The notes beneath the pieces were generated by a model, which saw only the letters and a program-made list of their open reading frames with translations, was not told where the DNA came from and made no database searches. From Pseudomonadota bacterium (GTDB lineage Bacteria; Pseudomonadota; Gammaproteobacteria; Acidiferrobacterales; Acidiferrobacteraceae): 46,413 nucleotides of DNA. The DNA lies in contig JAKAXM010000014.1 of assembly GCA_021816625.1 (NCBI GenBank), positions 1 through 46,413 on the forward strand, written 5' to 3'. A program made the translations under genes and the position numbers. Every line of letters starts with the position of its first letter. The first letter of the stretch is position 1. This document shows positions 41,378 through 46,413 of the stretch, one piece after another.

Positions 41378-42412
41378 ATGGACCTTAAGGGATCCCTCGT
41401 GCACTGTTTCACGCCGACAGACAACAGCGGCATCCTGCCGATCACCTACTTCCATGCCCTCGCGCGCCTGGGCGCCGAGGGGCTCGTGCTGATCGAGCCG
41501 GCCCAGCCCTTTGTGAGTCTAGGCCTCTTTGACGACACTGGCACCTGCCTCGACCTCGACTTTTGCCAGAGCCACGGACTGCCCGTCATGCGTCGGGAGA
41601 CCGGGGGCGGCATGGTGCTACTCGGCCCGGGGCAAGTCTTCTACACCCTCGTCATAAAGCGCGGCCATGGCCGTGTGCCCAGCAAGGTCGACGATGCCTA
41701 CCGCTATCTCTCGGCCGCCCCGATCGCCGTCTATCGCCAATTTGGGGTGCCTACGCGCCTGCGGCCCGTCAATGATATTGTCACGCAGGCCGGGCGTAAA
41801 ATCGCCGGGCAAGGTGCCGGGGACATCAACGGGCACTTCTGCTTCGTCGGCAGCATCCTCATAGACTTCGACACCGAACTCATGCATCGGATTGCCAAGG
41901 TCCCGGACCCGGCGCTACGCCCGCCCCTCAAAGAGGCCCTCGATGCCGGGATGACCTCCCTCTACCGGGAAACCGGGGTCCGGCCGAGCGGGGCGGCCAT
42001 AAAGGCGGCGCTCGCCGCGGCCTTTGCACCCCTCGTAGGAGAACTCTCGCCGCGCGCTACGCCCGCCTGCCTCACGGCGGCAGCTCGGCAGGTGGCGGAA
42101 GAATTGGCACACGTCGAGACGGTCATGCAGGAGGACACGCGCCCCCGCGCGCTTTTCAAGATCCGTGAAGGGCTCTACGCCCGGCAGCGCGATATACCCT
42201 ATCGGGGCCGGCGGCTTGCCGTCTCCCTCCTGATCCATGAGGGGCACGTGGAGCGCGTCCACGTGGCGGGCGATGGGCCGCTTGTCGACCTCTCGGCCTT
42301 GATCGGCGTCCGCTTCGACCGATCCGCCCTGCAGGCGGCCCTGGCCACCCGCCCGGACCCCGCGCTATCCGTGGATCAGGTGATTGCAGCCCTTATGGAT
42401 GGAGTCGACTAG
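41378..42412 (+). CDS. lplA: Lipoate-protein ligase A family protein
   Basis: Activates lipoate with ATP and attaches it to a lysine of an acceptor protein. The 344-residue protein has [20 protein letters not shown] (lipoate loop, RRxxGGG), [20 protein letters not shown] (with the lipoyl-AMP Lys) and a C-terminal accessory domain (about 260-344). Likely clients are the LbpA-like protein and the two lipoyl domains of the E2-E3 fusion. In sulfur oxidisers LbpA is served by specific ligases encoded beside it, which fits the position here. It is divergent from the Crp/Fnr gene (38-base gap) and its end overlaps purL by 4 bases. Confidence 0.88.
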   Translation: MDLKGSLVHCFTPTDNSGILPITYFHALARLGAEGLVLIEPAQPFVSLGLFDDTGTCLDLDFCQSHGLPVMRRETGGGMVLLGPGQVFYTLVIKRGHGRVPSKVDDAYRYLSAAPIAVYRQFGVPTRLRPVNDIVTQAGRKIAGQGAGDINGHFCFVGSILIDFDTELMHRIAKVPDPALRPPLKEALDAGMTSLYRETGVRPSGAAIKAALAAAFAPLVGELSPRATPACLTAAARQVAEELAHVETVMQEDTRPRALFKIREGLYARQRDIPYRGRRLAVSLLIHEGHVERVHVAGDGPLVDLSALIGVRFDRSALQAALATRPDPALSVDQVIAALMDGVD

Positions 42413-45400
42413 GCCACAAAGCGGCGGGCGTTGCGGAATATCTCGAACCAGGGACCGTACTCACCCCAATCCGCCGGGTGCCAGGAGTTGGCCACGGTAC
42501 GGATGGCCCGCTCCGGGTGCGGCATCAGTACGCTAAACCGGCCATCCGGGGTGGTAAGGCCCGTGATCCCCGCCGTGGACCCGTTCGGGTTACGCGGATA
42601 GGTCTCGGTCACCCGGCCATAATGATCGATGTAGCGGGCCACGATCAGTTGCTCGCGCGCCAGGCCTGCGGCGTCGTGGGGGGCCAAGCTGACACGGCCC
42701 TCGCCATGGGCAACCGGCACGGGGAGCCGAGCACCGGCCATGCCCGCGAACAGTACCGACGGGTTCTCAGGGACCTCGACCAGCACCGTACGCGATTCGA
42801 ATTGTTCCGACCGGTTGCGCCCAAAGGCCGGCCAGGACTCGGCCCCCGGGATCAGGGACTTGAGATGGGACATCATCTGGCAACCATTGCATACACCGAG
42901 GGCAAAGGTCTCGGGGCGGGCAAAAAAGGTGGCAAACTGCTGGCGCAGGTCCGCATGGAAGAGAATGGACTTGGCCCAGCCGCCGCCGGCCCCTAGGACA
43001 TCCCCGAAGGAAAAGCCACCGCAGGCCGCAAATCCGGCGAAGGTGGCCAAGGTCTCGCGACCGGCCAATAAATCGCTCATCGTGACATCGATGGCTTCGA
43101 AGCCCGCGGCCATGAAGGCGGCCGCCATTTCGCGATGGCCATTGACGCCTTGCTCGCGCAGGATCGCGATCCGGGGCTTGTGTAGGGCCAAGGCCGGCGC
43201 CAAGGGGGCGCTGACGTCGAACGGGATATGGGCATGCAGGCCAGGATCCTTGGCGTCCCCCAACAGGGCATAGGATTCGGCAGCGCTCTGTGGTTCATCC
43301 CGCAAGGCCTGCATCCGGAACGAGGTCTCGGCCCACAGCCGTTCGTAGGCCATGCGGTCACCTTCCAGCAACACGCGCCCGCAATAGCGAATCACGATGT
43401 CCTGGCCGGGGCGCACCGTGCCGATGCGTTTGGTGTAGCGTAGCAGGCCCTTTTTCTTCAAGGCCCCCAAGATGCCGGCACGGGCCGTGGCCGGGACCTG
43501 CAAGACCGCCCCCAATTCCTCGTTGAACAAGGCCGCAATGGGATCGAGACCGAGCCCGGTCAGGTCGATATCGAGCCCGCATTTCCCGGCGAAGGCCATC
43601 TCGCACAGGGTGACGAATAGCCCGCCATCCGAGCGGTCATGATAGCTCAACAACAGGCCGAGCTCGTTTAAAGCCTGCACAACCCCGAAGAACAACTTCA
43701 AGAGACGGGGGTCATCGACATCCGGGGGACGTCCGCCTTCGATCCCATAGACCTGCGCCAGCGCCGAGCCGCCCAGTCGGTCCCTGCCATGACCGAAATC
43801 TATGAGCAGGAGATCGGTCTCAGACTCCGCCACGCACACCGGGGTCAAGGTCTTGCGCACGTCCATGACCGGCGCAAAGGCCGTGACCACCAAGGAGACC
43901 GGGGCATGGACATCGCGTTCCTCGCCGGCCTCGGACCATAAGGCGCGCATCGAAAGCGAGTCCTTGCCAACGGGAATCGCGATGCCAAGCGCGGGACAGA
44001 ACTGGAGGCCGACGGCCTCGACGGCGCGAAAGAGTGCGGCATCCTCACCCGCGCTCGCCGCACTCGCCATCCAATTGGCCGATAATTTCACATCGGGCAG
44101 GCAGCGGATACGGGCCGCGGCGAGATTCGTGATGGCCTCGCCTATGGCCATCCGGGCCGACGCCGGGGCATCGATGACAGCGATCGGCGCGCGTTCCCCG
44201 AGGGCCAGGGCCTCGCCCGTGATATCCCCATGACCGGTCGCGGTAACCCCCACATCGGCGACCGGTACCTGCCAGGGGCCCACGGTCTGATCGCGACATA
44301 CAAGACCCGTCACACTGCGGTCGCCGATCGTGATCAGGAATTCCTTGCTTGCCACCCCCGGTAAGGTGAGGACGCGGGCGATCGCCTCATGGATGTCCAG
44401 GCCCCGGGTCGCAAGGGTCCGCGCCGCCCGTCGCACCGAACGGGTCTCGCGGCGCATACGCGGCACGTCGCCGAGGAAGAGTGCGAGCGGCAGATCCACG
44501 GGATAAGGCTGCCCCCGAGCCGCCCCATGCTCATCATGGACCCGCAGCGTGGGCGCCTCCGTGACCTCCCCCACCACCGCCACCGGGCAACGCTCGCGCT
44601 CGCAAAAGGCTAGGAACTGCGCTAGCGCCGGGCGCCGGACGGCGAGCACATAACGTTCCTGCGCCTCGTTGCACCAGATCTGCATGGGTGACATTTGTGG
44701 CTGACCATTGGGGATGGCACGCAACGCAATGGCGGCCCCGCGGCCGGCACCGTGAACGATCTCCGGCAGGGCATTCGAAAGCCCACCCGCCCCGACGTCA
44801 TGAATCGACAGGATCGGTGTATCAGCCCCCAAGGCTAGGCACGATTCGATCACCTCCTGGGCGCGCCGCTGCATTTCGGCATTGGCGCGCTGCACGGAGG
44901 CGAAATCCAGCTCTTGATCGCCCCCGCCGCCCGTAGCACTGGAGGCCGCCCCACCGCCCAGCCCGATCAGCAAGGCCGGCCCTCCCAGGACCACAAGCGG
45001 GGTCCCGGGGGGCAGTTCGCGCTTGCCGACATGCATGGGACGCACCGTCCCGACCCCTCCGGCGAGCATGATGGGCTTGCGGTAGCCGTAGACGACATCC
45101 CCGGTATCGAGCTCGAAGGAGCGGAAATATCCGAGAATGACGGGCCGACCGAACTCGTTATTGAAGGCGGCGGCGCCGACCGGGCCCTCGAGCATGATGT
45201 CGAGCGCACTTGCGAGCCGCCGTGGGGCACCGCGGTCAACCTCCCACGGGCGCACGGCCCCGGGTAACCGTAGATCCGCCACCGAAAAACCGGATAGCCC
45301 CGCCTTCGGGTGACCCCCAAGGCCTGTCGCGCCCTCGTCGCGAATCTCGCCACCGGCGCCGGTGGCAGCCCCGGCATGCGGGGAAATCGCGGTCGGGTGG

Positions 45401-46302
45401 TTATGGGTCTCGACCTTGGCCAGGATCGGCACGGGCTCATACTGAGTCACATAGCGGCGCGTACCCTCCGCGACGAAGAGCCGGGTGCCGGAAGCGGCCC
45501 CCTCGACCACCGCGGCATTGTCCGCGTAGGCACTCAAAAGTCCTGTGGGGCTCGCCTGGGCGGTCGCGCGGATCATCCCAAAAAGCGAACGCTCCGCCGG
45601 GCGCCCATCCACCCAGAATTCGGCATTGAATATCTTATGGCGGCAGTGCTCCGAGTTCGCCTGAGCAAACATCATGAGTTCCGCATCGCTCGGATTGCGG
45701 CCAAGCCTCGTGAACGCGCCGACTAGGTAGCGGCGCTCCTCGGCCGACAACGACAAACCGAGAGCCCGGTCGGCGCGCAACAGCGCCTCCTCACCGTCCT
45801 GCAGGACATCCACGACCGCCCCTGGCGCCGGCTCGCCTACGGCCCACAGAAGCTCTGCCGACGCATCCTCTGCCATTACGGTCTCGGTCATGCGGTCGAC
45901 GAGGAGCGCGGCCGATCGATCGCACTCTTCGCCGCTCAGCCTGCGCGCGGTCACGAGCCGCCACACCACCCCGCGCTCGAGGCGGATGATGGCGGCAAGA
46001 CCGCAACGTTGGGCGATATCGGTGGCCTTGCTCGACCATTCCGAAATCGTGCCGAGGCGCGGCACGACCAGAAAGGTCGCGACCGGGGACGGGGCCGGAC
46101 CAGCCGGGGTCCCGTAATCGAGGAGCGCCTGCAAGACGTCCTGCTCGGACGCCGACAAAGGCCGCGCGGCCTGCACGAAGTGCCGGTACTGGGCGCTCAG
46201 CGCCGTCACCGGCGCCACCGAGGTCAGTCGGCGCAAGAGACGCTCGGCGCGAAATGGGGCAAGCGCCGACGGGCCGTCCAAGATCATAGTGTGATGCGTC
46301 AT
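42409..46302 (-). CDS. purL: Phosphoribosylformylglycinamidine synthase
   Basis: Fourth step of purine synthesis: FGAR, glutamine and ATP give FGAM. This is the long one-chain form of 1297 residues, as in gammaproteobacteria: N-terminal PurS-like domain, linker with [20 protein letters not shown], two AIRS-type ATP domains ([20 protein letters not shown] and later SANWMASAA), and a C-terminal glutaminase domain with the nucleophile in [15 protein letters not shown] and catalytic PHPERAIR. It ends convergent with lplA, overlapping by 4 bases. The upstream 111 bases to the window edge contain no other gene. Confidence 0.97.
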   Translation of the reverse strand: MTHHTMILDGPSALAPFRAERLLRRLTSVAPVTALSAQYRHFVQAARPLSASEQDVLQALLDYGTPAGPAPSPVATFLVVPRLGTISEWSSKATDIAQRCGLAAIIRLERGVVWRLVTARRLSGEECDRSAALLVDRMTETVMAEDASAELLWAVGEPAPGAVVDVLQDGEEALLRADRALGLSLSAEERRYLVGAFTRLGRNPSDAELMMFAQANSEHCRHKIFNAEFWVDGRPAERSLFGMIRATAQASPTGLLSAYADNAAVVEGAASGTRLFVAEGTRRYVTQYEPVPILAKVETHNHPTAISPHAGAATGAGGEIRDEGATGLGGHPKAGLSGFSVADLRLPGAVRPWEVDRGAPRRLASALDIMLEGPVGAAAFNNEFGRPVILGYFRSFELDTGDVVYGYRKPIMLAGGVGTVRPMHVGKRELPPGTPLVVLGGPALLIGLGGGAASSATGGGGDQELDFASVQRANAEMQRRAQEVIESCLALGADTPILSIHDVGAGGLSNALPEIVHGAGRGAAIALRAIPNGQPQMSPMQIWCNEAQERYVLAVRRPALAQFLAFCERERCPVAVVGEVTEAPTLRVHDEHGAARGQPYPVDLPLALFLGDVPRMRRETRSVRRAARTLATRGLDIHEAIARVLTLPGVASKEFLITIGDRSVTGLVCRDQTVGPWQVPVADVGVTATGHGDITGEALALGERAPIAVIDAPASARMAIGEAITNLAAARIRCLPDVKLSANWMASAASAGEDAALFRAVEAVGLQFCPALGIAIPVGKDSLSMRALWSEAGEERDVHAPVSLVVTAFAPVMDVRKTLTPVCVAESETDLLLIDFGHGRDRLGGSALAQVYGIEGGRPPDVDDPRLLKLFFGVVQALNELGLLLSYHDRSDGGLFVTLCEMAFAGKCGLDIDLTGLGLDPIAALFNEELGAVLQVPATARAGILGALKKKGLLRYTKRIGTVRPGQDIVIRYCGRVLLEGDRMAYERLWAETSFRMQALRDEPQSAAESYALLGDAKDPGLHAHIPFDVSAPLAPALALHKPRIAILREQGVNGHREMAAAFMAAGFEAIDVTMSDLLAGRETLATFAGFAACGGFSFGDVLGAGGGWAKSILFHADLRQQFATFFARPETFALGVCNGCQMMSHLKSLIPGAESWPAFGRNRSEQFESRTVLVEVPENPSVLFAGMAGARLPVPVAHGEGRVSLAPHDAAGLAREQLIVARYIDHYGRVTETYPRNPNGSTAGITGLTTPDGRFSVLMPHPERAIRTVANSWHPADWGEYGPWFEIFRNARRFVA

Positions 46303-46413
46303 GTCCGCACCGAATCAGGGCCTGCGGCCCACCGCGCGCCGCAACCGGCCCGCACGTTCAAGGGGAAGACGAAGAATCGGCCGAACCGCCGCTAGCCGGG
46401 GCGCTGCTAGCCG

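Noticed and set aside
1-46413. CRISPR array, prophage, integron or toxin-antitoxin module
   Set aside because: No regularly spaced repeats, no phage structural genes or integrases, and no paired small toxin/antitoxin-like ORFs were found.

Overview
The window is a gene-dense, high-GC (roughly 60-65% by eye) stretch of bacterial chromosome. Gene content and protein sequences point to a gammaproteobacterium. Supporting marks are the rpmB-rpmG / radC / coaBC-dut neighbourhood, the mrp | metG divergent pair, an rsxB-like gene upstream of nth, a full-length 1297-residue PurL and an EttA almost colinear with the E. coli protein. A lipoate-binding protein of the kind used in cytoplasmic sulfur oxidation and a secreted DsrE-like protein suggest a chemolithotrophic sulfur oxidiser, possibly an Acidiferrobacter-like organism. 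That assignment is inference. I see no tRNA, rRNA, CRISPR array, prophage or intact insertion sequence; the one clear mobile element is an intein.

Layout. 1-10.5 kb: rpmG and rpmB (minus); a cysteine-type molybdopterin formate-dehydrogenase-like enzyme with its DUF1641 partner; radC (minus); coaBC-dut-phosphomannomutase; two secreted small proteins (DUF302 and DsrE-like); a zinc alcohol/formaldehyde dehydrogenase (minus). 10.5-19.6 kb: dcd interrupted by a 246-residue mini-intein, then apbC/mrp (both minus), and a plus-strand series metG, queC-like, rsxB-like, an unrecognised gene, nth, a FIST protein and a DUF1841 protein. 19.5-21.3 kb: a candidate small RNA or micro-gene, a 29-codon ORF, a DUF2156 protein and a GNAT acetyltransferase. 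21.3-29.4 kb: a minus-strand block of pyruvate dehydrogenase E1 alpha, E1 beta and a single-chain E2-E3 fusion, followed by argG and an orphan histidine kinase with a degenerate ATPase domain. 29.5-38 kb: an M17 aminopeptidase, argD-argF behind an attenuator-like leader, a secreted hydrolase-fold protein (minus), ettA and an Atm1-type ABC exporter. 38-46.4 kb: a thioredoxin-like / DUF488 / CopD-like operon (minus), two hemerythrin-domain genes, an LbpA/GcvH-like lipoyl protein, a Dnr-type Crp/Fnr regulator, a lipoate-protein ligase and purL.

How the parts fit. dCTP deaminase and dUTPase both feed dUMP synthesis, and the intein puts protein splicing in control of the first. Lipoyl chemistry recurs: the E2-E3 fusion carries two lipoyl domains, the LbpA-like protein carries one, and a ligase able to load them lies between the LbpA/regulator genes and purL. 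Two FNR/Dnr-type palindromes (TTGAC-N4-RTCAA) sit at class-II spacing upstream of the first hemerythrin gene and of the LbpA-like gene. The nearby Crp/Fnr protein has the ExxSR recognition-helix motif expected to read them. This suggests a small oxygen- or NO-responsive regulon that includes a sulfur-oxidation-type lipoate protein, and I consider it, with the dcd intein and the E2-E3 fusion, the most interesting content here.
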